Both the position numbers and the translations under genes were made by a program. Below are positions 31,984-42,177 of a DNA stretch of 64,000 nucleotides, piece after piece. The notes under the pieces are model-generated. The model ran no database searches. It saw nothing but the letters and a program-made list of their open reading frames with translations, and had not been told where the DNA came from. Numbering within the stretch: the stretch's first letter is position 1; every line of letters begins with the position of its first letter. This DNA is from Oscillospiraceae bacterium (GTDB lineage Bacteria > Bacillota > Clostridia > Oscillospirales > CAG-272): contig SVRT01000008.1 in NCBI GenBank assembly GCA_015064685.1, positions 1 through 64,000 of the forward strand, read 5' to 3'.

Positions 31984-34287
31984 ATGGCAAATTTGGTAAT
32001 TATGGAGTCGCCCTCAAAGGCGAATACAGTAAAGAGCTACCTTGGCTCAAACTACAAGGTCATAGCGTCGGTAGGACACGTCCGTGACCTTCCCAAGTCC
32101 TCGCTTGGAGTTGATATTGAGAACGATTTCGAGGCTCATTATATCAACATTCGCGGCAAGGGCGATCTTATCAAGGAGATAAGAAAGGAAGCGAAGGCGG
32201 CGAATAAGATCTATCTCGCAACCGACCCTGACCGCGAGGGAGAGGCAATTTCGTGGCATCTTGCAACTATTCTCGGTATACCGATCGAGAAGACGATGAG
32301 AGTAACCTTCAATGAGGTAACAAAGAGTGTAGTTAAGGCGGCTATCAAGAATCCGAGAAATATCGATATGAACCTCGTCGATGCACAGCAGGCGAGAAGA
32401 ATACTCGACAGAATCGTAGGATATAAGATCTCTCCGCTTCTTTGGAAGAACGTCAAGAACGGACTCAGCGCAGGAAGAACTCAGTCGGTAGCGGCAAGAA
32501 TAATCTGCGAGCGCGAGGAGGAGATCAGAAGCTTCGTTCCCGTAGAGTATTGGAATATCGCGGTAACACTTATCAGTGACGAGGGAACACCCTTCACAGT
32601 CCGCTTCTTTGGAGATAAGAACGGCAAGATCGACATTGCAAACGAAAAAGAGGCAAATAAGATCCTCTCCGCGATAGAGGGCAAGCAGTTCAACGTAGCA
32701 TCGGTCAAGAGATCAACGCGCCATAAGCTTCCCGCTCCCCCATTTACGACATCTACGCTCCAGCAGGACGGATACGGCAAGCTCGGATTCCAATCTCAGA
32801 AAGTAATGAAGGTTGCGCAGGAGCTCTACGAGGGAATCAACGTGGGAAGCGAGAACGGCGGCGTGCAGGGTCTTATCACCTATATGCGTACCGATTCGCT
32901 CCGTGTTTCGGAGGAGGCGCAGAGCGCTGCAAGAGCATATATAGCTGAAAAGTTCGGAGATAAATATAACACCGAAGAGCCCAGAGTATATAAGTCAAAG
33001 TCGGGAATACAGGACGCGCACGAGGCGATCCGTCCCTCTCGCGTCGATCTTGATCCTAAGAAGATAAAGTCATATCTTACCAACGATCAGTATAAGCTCT
33101 ATAAGCTTATCTGGGATAGATTCGTAGCGAGCCAGATGGAGTCTGCGACTCTCGCAACGCTCGCTGTAGATACCGAGTGCGCGGGATATATCTTCCGCAC
33201 GGGCGGATATACCGTGACCTTCCCCGGATATATGGCAGTATATGAGGAGATCGCTGACGAAAGCGCCAAAGACGACCCCGAGGCACAGAAGAACGTGAAG
33301 ATCCCAGAGCTTTCAGAGGGACAGAAGCTTGACTGCGATCATATCGATCCCACAAAGCATTTCACAGAGCCTCCCGCAAGATATAACGACCGCTCGCTTA
33401 TCAAGTTCCTTGAGGAGAAGGGCATCGGACGCCCCAGTACCTTTGCAACGATAGTATCGACTATCATTTCGAGAAACTACGTAAAGCGCGAGGGTAAGGC
33501 ATTTGTTCCCACACCGCTCGGCGAGCTTACGACAAAGCTTATGTGTGAGCATTTCCCCGACGTTGTCAACTACAAGTTTACCGCGGAGATGGAGGATGAC
33601 CTCGACGCGATCGAAAAGAACGAGAAGAGTCTCAACCACGTCCTCAACGACTTCTGGAACGATTTCTCCAAGGAGCTTGAGGTAGCTGCTGATAAGCTTG
33701 GAAATATCAATATCGAGGTACCCGTAGAGGAGACCGACATCATTTGTGACAAGTGCGGAAGCAGAATGGTGGTCAAGAACGGACGCTTCGGCAAATTTGC
33801 CGCTTGCCCGAATTACCCCAAGTGCAGAAACACAAAGCCCCTGACCGAGAAGAAGATCGAGGTCGAGGAGATCGAGGAAAAGGTAGAGGAGAAGGAAGAG
33901 AAGAAGCAGCCCGTCATCGCGGACTTCAAGTGTGAGAAGTGCGGTGGTGATATGGTCCTCCGTAACGGAAAGTTCGGTAGCTTCTATGCTTGCGCAAACT
34001 ACCCGACCTGTAAGTTTACAAAGCAGAAGACAAAGAATATCGACGTACCTTGCCCCGATTGCGGTGCAAAGATAATCGTAAAATATAGCAGAAGTCGCAC
34101 GGCATTCTACGGCTGTGAAAGATATCCCGAGTGTAATTTCTCATCCTGGGATATGCCCGTAGCAGAGAAGTGCCCCGATTGCGGAAAGAATCTGTATCAT
34201 AAGAAGGGCAAGCCGATGCTCGTCTGCCACGACGAAAAGTGCGGATTTACAAAGCCCTATATTCAGGATGAAAAATCCGAGGATTAA
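31984..34287 (+). CDS. topA: DNA topoisomerase I
   Basis: A 767-residue type IA topoisomerase that relaxes negative supercoils. The TOPRIM domain starts LVIMESPSKANTVKSYLG and includes ATDPDREGEAISWHL. The active-site tyrosine is Y300 in GLITYMRTDS. GIGRPSTFATI is also present. From about residue 589 come four Cys4 zinc ribbons (CDKCGSRM, CEKCGGDM, CPDCGAKI and CPDCGKNL units) separated after the first by a Glu/Lys-rich linker. It is three bases from trmFO. Confidence 0.98.
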   Translation: MANLVIMESPSKANTVKSYLGSNYKVIASVGHVRDLPKSSLGVDIENDFEAHYINIRGKGDLIKEIRKEAKAANKIYLATDPDREGEAISWHLATILGIPIEKTMRVTFNEVTKSVVKAAIKNPRNIDMNLVDAQQARRILDRIVGYKISPLLWKNVKNGLSAGRTQSVAARIICEREEEIRSFVPVEYWNIAVTLISDEGTPFTVRFFGDKNGKIDIANEKEANKILSAIEGKQFNVASVKRSTRHKLPAPPFTTSTLQQDGYGKLGFQSQKVMKVAQELYEGINVGSENGGVQGLITYMRTDSLRVSEEAQSAARAYIAEKFGDKYNTEEPRVYKSKSGIQDAHEAIRPSRVDLDPKKIKSYLTNDQYKLYKLIWDRFVASQMESATLATLAVDTECAGYIFRTGGYTVTFPGYMAVYEEIADESAKDDPEAQKNVKIPELSEGQKLDCDHIDPTKHFTEPPARYNDRSLIKFLEEKGIGRPSTFATIVSTIISRNYVKREGKAFVPTPLGELTTKLMCEHFPDVVNYKFTAEMEDDLDAIEKNEKSLNHVLNDFWNDFSKELEVAADKLGNINIEVPVEETDIICDKCGSRMVVKNGRFGKFAACPNYPKCRNTKPLTEKKIEVEEIEEKVEEKEEKKQPVIADFKCEKCGGDMVLRNGKFGSFYACANYPTCKFTKQKTKNIDVPCPDCGAKIIVKYSRSRTAFYGCERYPECNFSSWDMPVAEKCPDCGKNLYHKKGKPMLVCHDEKCGFTKPYIQDEKSED

Positions 34288-34290
34288 GAA

Positions 34291-35682
34291 ATGTTCAATA
34301 AAGAATACGTAAACGTATACGGCGCAGGACTTGCGGGTTGCGAGGCAGCTTGGCAGTTGGCTTGTCGCGGCATAAAGGTAAAGCTTTATGAGATGAAGCC
34401 GCACAAGTACACCCCCGCGCACCACGCCGAGGGCTTTGCGGAGCTTGTTTGCTCAAATTCCTTGAGGTCTGACCGCCTGACAAACGCGGTCGGACTGCTC
34501 AAGGAGGAGCTTATGCGACTCGACTCCCTTATTATGGAGGCAGCATACGCAACAAGAGTTCCCGCAGGCTCGGCACTCGCCGTAAACAGAGATGATTTTT
34601 CGGCATATATTACCGAGAAAATTAAAAATCACCCCAATATCGAGATCATAGAAAAAGAGGTCTCTGATATTGAGGAGGGAACTCTTACCATCATAGCCAC
34701 AGGCCCGCTTACAAGCTCGCCTATGGCAGAGTACATAGAGAAGACTCTCGGATGTGAGGGACTTCATTTCTTCGACGCGGCGGCACCCATCGTCAGCGCA
34801 GACAGCCTTAATATGGACATCGTCTACGCGGCATCAAGATACGATAAGGGCGACCCCGATTATCTCAATTGCCCTATGACACGTGAGCAGTACGACGCGT
34901 TTTATACCGAGCTTATCACGGCGCGCGAGGCAGAGCTTCACGATTTTGACCGTGATATGCAGAAGGAGCTTAAGGTGTTCGAGGGCTGTATGCCCGTTGA
35001 GATAATGGCGAAAAGAGGATACGAGACACTTTGCTACGGACCCCTCAAGCCCGTAGGACTTGTCGATAAGAGAACGGGAGAGGAAGCGTTTGCAGTTGTC
35101 CAGCTGCGCAAAGAGAACGCCGAGGGAACGATGTATAACCTTGTCGGATTCCAGACGCACCTGGCTTTTCCCGAGCAGAAAAGGGTGTTTTCAATGATAC
35201 CCGGGCTTGAGAACGCGGAGTTCTTGAGATACGGAATCATGCACAGAAACACATACCTCGATTCACCGAAATATCTTAATGCAGATTACTCGATGAGGGA
35301 GAATGAAAATATCTTCTTCGCAGGTCAGATGACGGGAGTTGAGGGTTATATTGAGTCGACCGGCTCCGGATTCGTTGCGGGTGTCAACGCCGCTATGAGG
35401 ATGCTCGGTGAGGATAAGGTCATATTCCCGAAAACGACTATGATAGGCGCAATGGCAGAGTATATCAGCACAGGTAATATGAGCGGTAATTTCGTACCGA
35501 TGAACGCAAACTTCGGAATAGTCGAGCCTCTTGGCTATAAGGTCAAGGGCGGCAAGGTCGCAAAGTACGAGGTCATCGCGGCGCGATCTCTCGACGTGCT
35601 TGATGAGTATGCCGAAAGACTTGGCGCTAAAAACAACGAAATTCGAAAAAAAGAGGTAACTCAGAATGAGGATAATTCTTGA
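34291..35682 (+). CDS. trmFO: tRNA m5U54 methyltransferase TrmFO
   Basis: A 463-residue FAD- and methylenetetrahydrofolate-dependent enzyme that makes ribothymidine 54 in tRNA. The FAD-binding GAGLAGCEAA lies at residues 11-20. Family blocks are LVCSNSLRSDRLTNAVGLLKEE, the catalytic-loop cysteine in YETLCYGPLKPVGL, MYNLVGFQTHLAFPEQ and AGQMTGVEGYIES. It is usual in this place after topA in Firmicutes. Its last 17 bases overlap plsX. Confidence 0.97.
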   Translation: MFNKEYVNVYGAGLAGCEAAWQLACRGIKVKLYEMKPHKYTPAHHAEGFAELVCSNSLRSDRLTNAVGLLKEELMRLDSLIMEAAYATRVPAGSALAVNRDDFSAYITEKIKNHPNIEIIEKEVSDIEEGTLTIIATGPLTSSPMAEYIEKTLGCEGLHFFDAAAPIVSADSLNMDIVYAASRYDKGDPDYLNCPMTREQYDAFYTELITAREAELHDFDRDMQKELKVFEGCMPVEIMAKRGYETLCYGPLKPVGLVDKRTGEEAFAVVQLRKENAEGTMYNLVGFQTHLAFPEQKRVFSMIPGLENAEFLRYGIMHRNTYLDSPKYLNADYSMRENENIFFAGQMTGVEGYIESTGSGFVAGVNAAMRMLGEDKVIFPKTTMIGAMAEYISTGNMSGNFVPMNANFGIVEPLGYKVKGGKVAKYEVIAARSLDVLDEYAERLGAKNNEIRKKEVTQNEDNS

Positions 35683-36709
35683 TATAATGAGCGGAGATAA
35701 AGCTCCTCTTGAAATGCTCAAGGGAGCGGTCGATGCCGCGGCGCAGGATTACTCGAATGGTGTGGACTTCACCTTGGTGGGTGACGAGAATGTCATCAAA
35801 AGGCTCGCCGAGGAAAATAAGCTCGACGTGTCGGGCTTTGAGATAAGACATACCGAGGTCGTTCTCACGATGGATGACGATCCTATGGCGGTGATGAAGG
35901 AAAAGAAGGATTCTTCACTTGCCCTGGGTCTCCGTATGCTCGCTGACGGCGAGGGAGATGCTTTCGTCAGCTGCGGAAACACGGGTGCGCTCTTCTGCGG
36001 TTCATCGCTTATAGTTAAGAGAGTAAAGGGAATACAGAGAGCCGCAATCGGCGCGATCCTTCCCCTTACAAAGCCGATGATGCTTATGGACTCAGGTGCG
36101 AGCGTAAAGGTCAACGAGGACTATCTCCACCAGTTCGCAATAATGGGAAGCGCATATATGAAGGCAATATACGGCGTTGAAAACCCCGCAGTTGGTATGG
36201 TGAATAACGGCTCAGAGGAGCATAAGGGCGGCGAGCTTCAGCAGGCGGCTTATCCTATGCTCAAGAAAAGCAAGTTTATCAACTTTATTGGAAACGTGGA
36301 GGGTAATCAGATCCCCGCGGGATATTGCGATGTTGCTGTCTGCGACGGATTCGTCGGAAATATCGTGCTAAAGACAGCAGAGGGAATGGGCAAGCTTTTG
36401 TCGGCTGAGCTGAAAACAATGTTCAAGAGCGGTCTTGGAGGAATACTCGCATATCTTCTTTTAAAGAAAAAGATGGCGAGCTTCAAAAAGAAATTTGACT
36501 CTACCGAGCACGGTGGTGCGCCTATCCTCGGACTTTCAAAGACGGTCATCAAGGCGCACGGCTCATCCAATGCAAAGGCGTTCAAGAACGCAATAAGACA
36601 AGCAATAGGCTGCGAGAGGGCAGGCGTGGTGAGCATAATCGCCGAAACCGCCGCAGAATATAGCGCAGAAAAGAAAAAGGCGAAGGCAGAGATTGCCGAC
36701 GCGGAGTAA
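35666..36709 (+). CDS. plsX: Phosphate acyltransferase PlsX
   Basis: A 347-residue peripheral membrane enzyme converting acyl-ACP to acyl phosphate for phospholipid synthesis. Recognisable blocks are ILDIMSGDKAP, DAFVSCGNTGAL, GAILPLTKPMMLMDSGAS, NFIGNVEGNQIPAGYCDVAVCDGFVGNIVLKTAEG and GGAPILGL. The GDKAP start varies slightly from the usual GGDxAP. Clostridial plsX is often followed by acpP before rnc; here acpP is absent and rnc follows after 26 bases. Confidence 0.96.
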   Translation: MRIILDIMSGDKAPLEMLKGAVDAAAQDYSNGVDFTLVGDENVIKRLAEENKLDVSGFEIRHTEVVLTMDDDPMAVMKEKKDSSLALGLRMLADGEGDAFVSCGNTGALFCGSSLIVKRVKGIQRAAIGAILPLTKPMMLMDSGASVKVNEDYLHQFAIMGSAYMKAIYGVENPAVGMVNNGSEEHKGGELQQAAYPMLKKSKFINFIGNVEGNQIPAGYCDVAVCDGFVGNIVLKTAEGMGKLLSAELKTMFKSGLGGILAYLLLKKKMASFKKKFDSTEHGGAPILGLSKTVIKAHGSSNAKAFKNAIRQAIGCERAGVVSIIAETAAEYSAEKKKAKAEIADAE

Positions 36710-36735
36710 AATAATTTTTGGGAGGATCTCTTCGT

Positions 36736-37458
36736 ATGGTACAGGGCATGACAGATACAGGTCTGCTTGAAGAGAATATCGGCTACCGTTTTAAAAACGG
36801 CGAGCTTTTGACGAGAGCGCTGACACACTCGTCCTATTCAAACGAATCGGGACTGAGAAATCACCATATGTTCTGTAACGAGAGACTTGAGTTTCTCGGC
36901 GACAGCGTTCTGTCGATAATAACGAGTAATTACCTTTACAAGAACTTCACAGATTGCCCCGAAGGGGAGCTGACGAGAATGAGAGCAGAGGTAGTCTGCG
37001 AAAGAGCACTTTCGGGCTATTCTGACGCGATAGGACTTGGTCGGTATCTTCTTTTGGGAGTCGGTGAGGAAAAGAACAACGGCAGACAGAGAAGATCGAT
37101 CCTGGCAGATGCCTTTGAGGCACTTCTGGCGGCGATCTATCTTGACGCGGGAGAGAACGGAATGGCAGAGGCTGAGCGCTTTCTGATGCCTTTCATTATA
37201 AAGGAAATAGAGAGCGTGCGAAAAAAGGGAAGCTTTAACGGAGACCCAAAAACTCTGCTCCAGCAATTCGTTCAGCAGGCAGAGGGCGATTTCCTTGAAT
37301 ATGCTGTCGTCGGAGAGAGCGGTCCCGATCATATGAAAACATTTAAGGTCGAGGCAAGACTCAACTCCAACGTCATAGGCAGAGGTGAGGGACGCTCAAA
37401 GCGTGAGGCTGAGCAGAATGCCGCGCGCGAGGCACTTGCGCTCTTCAGCGTTGAGTGA
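36736..37458 (+). CDS. rnc: Ribonuclease III
   Basis: A 240-residue double-strand-specific endonuclease that processes rRNA. The catalytic block is NERLEFLGDSVLSIITSNYLY, and the second acidic cluster is ADAFEALLAAIYLDAGE. A double-stranded RNA-binding domain covers the last 75 residues (DPKTLLQQFVQQ to SKREAEQNAAREAL). I chose the ATG ten bases after GGGAGG; another Met four codons on is possible. Confidence 0.97.
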   Translation: MVQGMTDTGLLEENIGYRFKNGELLTRALTHSSYSNESGLRNHHMFCNERLEFLGDSVLSIITSNYLYKNFTDCPEGELTRMRAEVVCERALSGYSDAIGLGRYLLLGVGEEKNNGRQRRSILADAFEALLAAIYLDAGENGMAEAERFLMPFIIKEIESVRKKGSFNGDPKTLLQQFVQQAEGDFLEYAVVGESGPDHMKTFKVEARLNSNVIGRGEGRSKREAEQNAAREALALFSVE

Positions 37459-37459
37459 T

Positions 37460-38506
37460 ATGAAAAACAAAAACCATAGAAATATCCCTATATTCATACC
37501 GCATCTCGGATGCCCGAATATGTGTGTTTTCTGCAATCAGCGATCAATTTCGGGAAAGCATAGCTTTCAGCGCGAGTCGGTAATTGACGAGATAGATACT
37601 GCGCTTGCCACTATCCCGGAGGACGCGGAGGTCGAGATCGCATATTTTGGCGGCTCATTTACGGGAATTGACCGCGAGCTTATGATATATCTGCTCGACG
37701 TCGCAAAGGATTACGTAGATAATCGCAGAGAAGGGCGTGCTAAGATAATCGGTATCAGAATGTCGACCCGACCCGATTACATAAACGCAGAGATAATGGA
37801 GATCTTGTCACGCTATCCGGTAAGGACGGTTGAGTTGGGACTTCAGAGCATGAGGGAACAGGTCCTCTCGCTCTCCAAAAGAGGACACAGTGCCACAGAT
37901 GCCGAAAACGCCTGTAAGCTTATTAAGAGCGCGGGCTATTCGCTTATCGGTCAGATGATGATAGGGCTCCCGGGCTCGACTCTTGAGGACGAGCTGTATA
38001 CTGCGAGAAAGATCTGCGAAATGGGTGCCGACGGCGCGAGAATATATCCCACGGTGGTCTTTTTTGGCACAGAGCTTGCCGATATGACAGACAGAGGGGA
38101 ATATGAGATGCTTTCAATTGAGGATGCAGTCCTGCGTTCTAAGGAAGTGCTGAAGATATTCGAGCAAAGAGACGTCGAATGTATCCGCGTGGGACTCTGC
38201 GCATCTGATAATCTCGGAGATGCGAATCAGGTCAAGGGCGGAGCTAATCATCCATCTCTCGGTGAGCTTGTTATGGGAGAGAGATGCTATGACGAGATGT
38301 GCCTCCTTGCCGATAATTTATTGCGAATAAACAAGAATACAGATGCCAACACCCTGGTCTTTTTAACACCGCGAGGAGAGCTTTCAAAGGCAATAGGGCA
38401 GAGGGGCAAAAACAGATCAAGGCTTGAAGAAAGATATAAGCCTTATAAAATAGACATCAAAGAAGCGAATGTACCGAAAATTGTTTCTCAGCTTGAGAAA
38501 CGTTAA
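37460..38506 (+). CDS. Elp3-like radical SAM protein
   Basis: A 348-residue radical SAM enzyme. The 4Fe-4S site is C18xxxC22xxC25 (CPNMCVFC). YFGGSFTGI and STRPDYI are further SAM-domain blocks, and VRTVELGLQSM is typical of the COG1243/Elp3-like group. It lacks the GNAT domain of true Elp3, so it is the short bacterial form found between rnc and smc in many Clostridia. The reaction is unknown; a tRNA-modifying role is a guess by homology. The ATG comes one base after the rnc stop. Confidence 0.9.
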   Translation: MKNKNHRNIPIFIPHLGCPNMCVFCNQRSISGKHSFQRESVIDEIDTALATIPEDAEVEIAYFGGSFTGIDRELMIYLLDVAKDYVDNRREGRAKIIGIRMSTRPDYINAEIMEILSRYPVRTVELGLQSMREQVLSLSKRGHSATDAENACKLIKSAGYSLIGQMMIGLPGSTLEDELYTARKICEMGADGARIYPTVVFFGTELADMTDRGEYEMLSIEDAVLRSKEVLKIFEQRDVECIRVGLCASDNLGDANQVKGGANHPSLGELVMGERCYDEMCLLADNLLRINKNTDANTLVFLTPRGELSKAIGQRGKNRSRLEERYKPYKIDIKEANVPKIVSQLEKR

Positions 38507-38520
38507 AACGGAGGTATAAA

Positions 38521-41500
38521 TTGTATCTTAAATCAATAGAAATGCAGGGCTTCAAATCCTTCCCCGATAAGACGAAGCTTGTCTTTGACGCAAGCGACGT
38601 TGACAACTCGGAGACGGGTGTTACGGTCATCGTAGGCCCTAACGGAAGCGGAAAATCGAATATAGCCGACGCTATGCGATGGGTTCTCGGTGAGATCTCC
38701 TCGAAGACCTTGCGTTCCACCAAAATGGAGGACGTTATCTTCGGCGGAGCAGACAGCCGCAAGCCCATGGGATACGCGGAGGTATCGGTTACCTTTGACA
38801 ATACGAGAGGACCCTCGCATCTTGAGTGTCCCTATGACGAGGTAACCGTTACAAGACGTTATTTCCGAGCGGGTGAGAGTGAGTATTACATAAATCGCCG
38901 TCCCGTAAGACTTAAGGATATATACGAGCTATTCCTCAACACGGGTATAGGCCGTGACGGTTATTCAATAATCGGTCAGGGTCGAATTGCCGATATGGTG
39001 TCGAGAAAGAGCGAGGACAGAAGAGATATCTTTGAGGACGCGTCGGGAATTGCGAAATTCAGACATAAAAAGAGCGAGGCAGAGAGAAAGCTCAAGGCGA
39101 CAGAGGAGAATATGCTCCGTATCAACGACATATTTGTTGAGATATCCTCGCAGGTCGGACCTCTTGAAAAGGAGGCAGGCAAGGCAAAGCGCGCTATCGA
39201 GCTTATGGACGTCAAGAAAAAGGCGGACGTCAGCCTCTGGCTCTTCGATACCGAAAAGCTCCGCGGCGATATAACGGCGGCGGAGGATGCCTTGCGCCAT
39301 TCCGAGTTTGACCTGAAGAACGCCGAGGACTCGATGCAGTCTCTTGATGCGAGAAACGCAAAGCTCTACGAGGCATCACAGTCGGGTAAGCTCGCGCAGA
39401 ATCAGATCCTCAATATGATCAAGGATCAAACGAGCGAGATATTTAAGCTCGACAGCGAATTCAGAGTAAACGATACGAATATCAAGCACACCGACGAGCT
39501 TATCGAGACCGCCAAGCAGTCGCTCGCCTCAAGCGAGAGAACTCTTGCTGAGGAGAAGATAAAGAGTGAGGCGCAGAACAAGAGGATCGATGAGTTTGAA
39601 ATCGCGCTTAAGAATAACGCGGACAGGCAAGAGGAGCTCGAGGATGCGATATTCGATGAAAAGTGCAATATAGATAAGTACAATAAGGACATCGACACGA
39701 TCTTTGCCGATATAAGAGAAGCAGAGGAAGAGGCAGTTGATATCAAGGTTCGTATTTCGGTGCTTGAAAATGCCCGTGAGAGCGGAAGCGACAGAAACGC
39801 TGATATCCTCGGAGACATTGAGAGCTACGAGGAGGAGTCCGCGCGCCTTGAGCGTTCGATGGGACTCAAGCAAAAGACCGTTGCGGAATATGACGAGTCA
39901 ATTTCAGCAATCGATTCAGATCTTGAAAAATGCGATAAGGAGCTTACACGCCGTAATACCGAAATTGGCGAAAAATACGGCGAGCTCAACAATAAAAAGC
40001 TCCGTCTTGAGTCGGTAGAGCAGAGAATTAAGACCATCAAGGCGATGGAGGAGCAGTTTGAGGGCTATAATAATAGCGTGCGATTCGTTATGAACGCGTA
40101 TGCCGACGGCAAGATAACAGACCGTCACGGCGCGCCCTGCGGAACGGTTTACGGACCGCTCTCAAAGGTCATCTCGGTTGATTCGCAGTACGTTGTAGCG
40201 ATCGAGACCGCGCTTGCGCACAACCTTCAGCATATCGTCGTAGAGGACGAGGAGACCGCTAAATCAGCAATGTTCGCGCTCAAGAAGGCAGAGGCAGGTA
40301 AGGCGACCTTCTTCCCTCTGACCGCAATGAGACCGCAGACCGAGACTCAGGAGATGAAGGAGGCTCGCGGCTTTGAGGGCTATATAGCGATCGCGGACGA
40401 GCTTTGTCAGTGCGAGGAGAAATTTGACAACGTAATAAGCTCGCTTCTCGGCAGAACGCTCATTTTCGATAACATCGACAATGCAACCGTTATGGCAAAG
40501 AAGCTGCAATACCGTGTCAAGGTAGTAACACTTGACGGTCAGGTCATAAACGCAGGCGGCTCGTTTACGGGAGGATCTGTAAAGCAGAGCGGAGGAATGC
40601 TTTCACGCGCGGACGAGATCAAGAGACTCGTATCCGAGGCCGAAGAATTAAAAGTTAAGGTTTCTAAACTTTCTGATGAGACTTCTAAGCTCAAATCCAA
40701 GATTACTGAACTTACCGACGATCGCACCGATCTCGCAGACAGAAAGGACCTCATAAACGTACTCAAGAATACCGAGCTTCAGGCGCTCGAGAAGATAACG
40801 GGTCAGTTCGAGTCGAATAAGGCACTCCTTGACAAGCTCAAGGAGGACTACCGCCAAATGATCGAGGCGAGCGACCGATACGAGGAGGACATCGCCGCTC
40901 TCCGTAAGGAAGAGGAAGCGCAGAATAAGCGTATCGAGGAGTTCACCGCGGCTCGCGAGGCAAGATATGCCAAGAAGGTGGATGCAGAGGACAAGCTAAA
41001 AGCGCTTGAGGAGGAGAAGACCGCAATTATCATCAAGGCAAGCGAGATACAGAAGGACATCGAGACCGCGCATGCGCTTCTTGAGGTCGCTCTTGAGAGA
41101 ATAAGAGTATGCGGCGAGGATATTAGCGCTGCAAAGACCCGAATCGAGACATACCGTAACCAGATAGATAACATCCATATAGCGCAGACAGAGAACAGAA
41201 AGAGATACTCGGAGGCACAGACCGAGCTTGAAAAGCTCAATGCCAAGAGAGCCGAGGTCGAGGAGGGCAACCTTGAATTCGACAAGAAGCTCGCCGAGAT
41301 CAATACTCTGATGCGAGATAAGATGGCGGAGAAGGAGCTTATATTCAGAGTCCACACTCAGAACGAGTCAAAGCTTGAAAATCTCCGTGAGAAATACGAT
41401 AAATTGGCGGGCAAGCTCTGGGATGACTACGAGCTGACGAGAGCAGACGCCGTTGCGCTGAATTATCCTCCCGTAACGCCCGAAAACCGCTCGGAGATCG

Positions 41501-42177
41501 CAAAAACACAGCAGGAGTGCGCCAATAAGCTTCGTTCGATCGGTCACGTTGACCTTGACGCGGTGAATAAATACAACGAAGTCAAGGCAAGATACGACTA
41601 TATGTCCGAGCAGATAGGCGATCTTGAAAAATCGAAATCCGAGCTTGAGGGTATAATCTCCAAGCTTGAAAAGGAGATGAAGAGTGCGTTTATCACGGCA
41701 TTCGATCAGATAAACGAAAACTTCGGAAAGACCTTCTCTGAGCTCTTCGGAGGCGGTAGCGCCGAGATATATCTCACCGATCCCGAGAACGTTCTCGAGA
41801 GCGGAATCGAGATCAAGGCGGCACCTCCCGGAAAGATCATCAAGAACCTTATGCAGCTGTCGGGAGGCGAGCAGGCATTTATCGGTGTCGCGCTCTTCTT
41901 CGCAACGCTTAAGGTCAATCCCACGCCCTTCTGTATCCTCGACGAGATCGAGGCTGCGCTTGACGAGGTCAATGTCGAGCGACTCGCGCAGTACATCAAG
42001 AGATACACGGACGGAACACAGTTTATTATGATCACACACCGCCGAGGAACAATGGCGGCGGCAACCAGGCTCTACGGCGTAACTATGCCCGAGCATGGAA
42101 TCTCGAAGATACTTACCCTCGATGTCAAGGACATCGAAAAGAAGAAGGATGGTGAATGGAATGGCATTTTTGAGTAA
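38521..42177 (+). CDS. smc: Chromosome segregation protein SMC
   Basis: A 1218-residue condensin ATPase that folds and separates chromosomes with ScpA and ScpB. Walker A is VGPNGSGKSN (residues 39-46). Long coiled coils at about 165-520 and 690-1030 flank a hinge at about 530-690 (YGPLSKVISVDSQYVVAIETALAHNLQ...QVINAGGSFTGGS). The ABC signature is LSGGEQAF (near 1112) and Walker B is FCILDEIEAALDE (near 1137). The start is TTG, seven bases after GGAGG. It overlaps ftsY by 17 bases. Its kleisin partners are encoded 16 kb away in this window. Confidence 0.98.
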   Translation: MYLKSIEMQGFKSFPDKTKLVFDASDVDNSETGVTVIVGPNGSGKSNIADAMRWVLGEISSKTLRSTKMEDVIFGGADSRKPMGYAEVSVTFDNTRGPSHLECPYDEVTVTRRYFRAGESEYYINRRPVRLKDIYELFLNTGIGRDGYSIIGQGRIADMVSRKSEDRRDIFEDASGIAKFRHKKSEAERKLKATEENMLRINDIFVEISSQVGPLEKEAGKAKRAIELMDVKKKADVSLWLFDTEKLRGDITAAEDALRHSEFDLKNAEDSMQSLDARNAKLYEASQSGKLAQNQILNMIKDQTSEIFKLDSEFRVNDTNIKHTDELIETAKQSLASSERTLAEEKIKSEAQNKRIDEFEIALKNNADRQEELEDAIFDEKCNIDKYNKDIDTIFADIREAEEEAVDIKVRISVLENARESGSDRNADILGDIESYEEESARLERSMGLKQKTVAEYDESISAIDSDLEKCDKELTRRNTEIGEKYGELNNKKLRLESVEQRIKTIKAMEEQFEGYNNSVRFVMNAYADGKITDRHGAPCGTVYGPLSKVISVDSQYVVAIETALAHNLQHIVVEDEETAKSAMFALKKAEAGKATFFPLTAMRPQTETQEMKEARGFEGYIAIADELCQCEEKFDNVISSLLGRTLIFDNIDNATVMAKKLQYRVKVVTLDGQVINAGGSFTGGSVKQSGGMLSRADEIKRLVSEAEELKVKVSKLSDETSKLKSKITELTDDRTDLADRKDLINVLKNTELQALEKITGQFESNKALLDKLKEDYRQMIEASDRYEEDIAALRKEEEAQNKRIEEFTAAREARYAKKVDAEDKLKALEEEKTAIIIKASEIQKDIETAHALLEVALERIRVCGEDISAAKTRIETYRNQIDNIHIAQTENRKRYSEAQTELEKLNAKRAEVEEGNLEFDKKLAEINTLMRDKMAEKELIFRVHTQNESKLENLREKYDKLAGKLWDDYELTRADAVALNYPPVTPENRSEIAKTQQECANKLRSIGHVDLDAVNKYNEVKARYDYMSEQIGDLEKSKSELEGIISKLEKEMKSAFITAFDQINENFGKTFSELFGGGSAEIYLTDPENVLESGIEIKAAPPGKIIKNLMQLSGGEQAFIGVALFFATLKVNPTPFCILDEIEAALDEVNVERLAQYIKRYTDGTQFIMITHRRGTMAAATRLYGVTMPEHGISKILTLDVKDIEKKKDGEWNGIFE

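Noticed and set aside
37385..37459. N-terminal extension of the radical SAM protein into rnc
   Set aside because: The ATG just after the rnc stop gives the normal protein; the extension is the rnc end in another frame.
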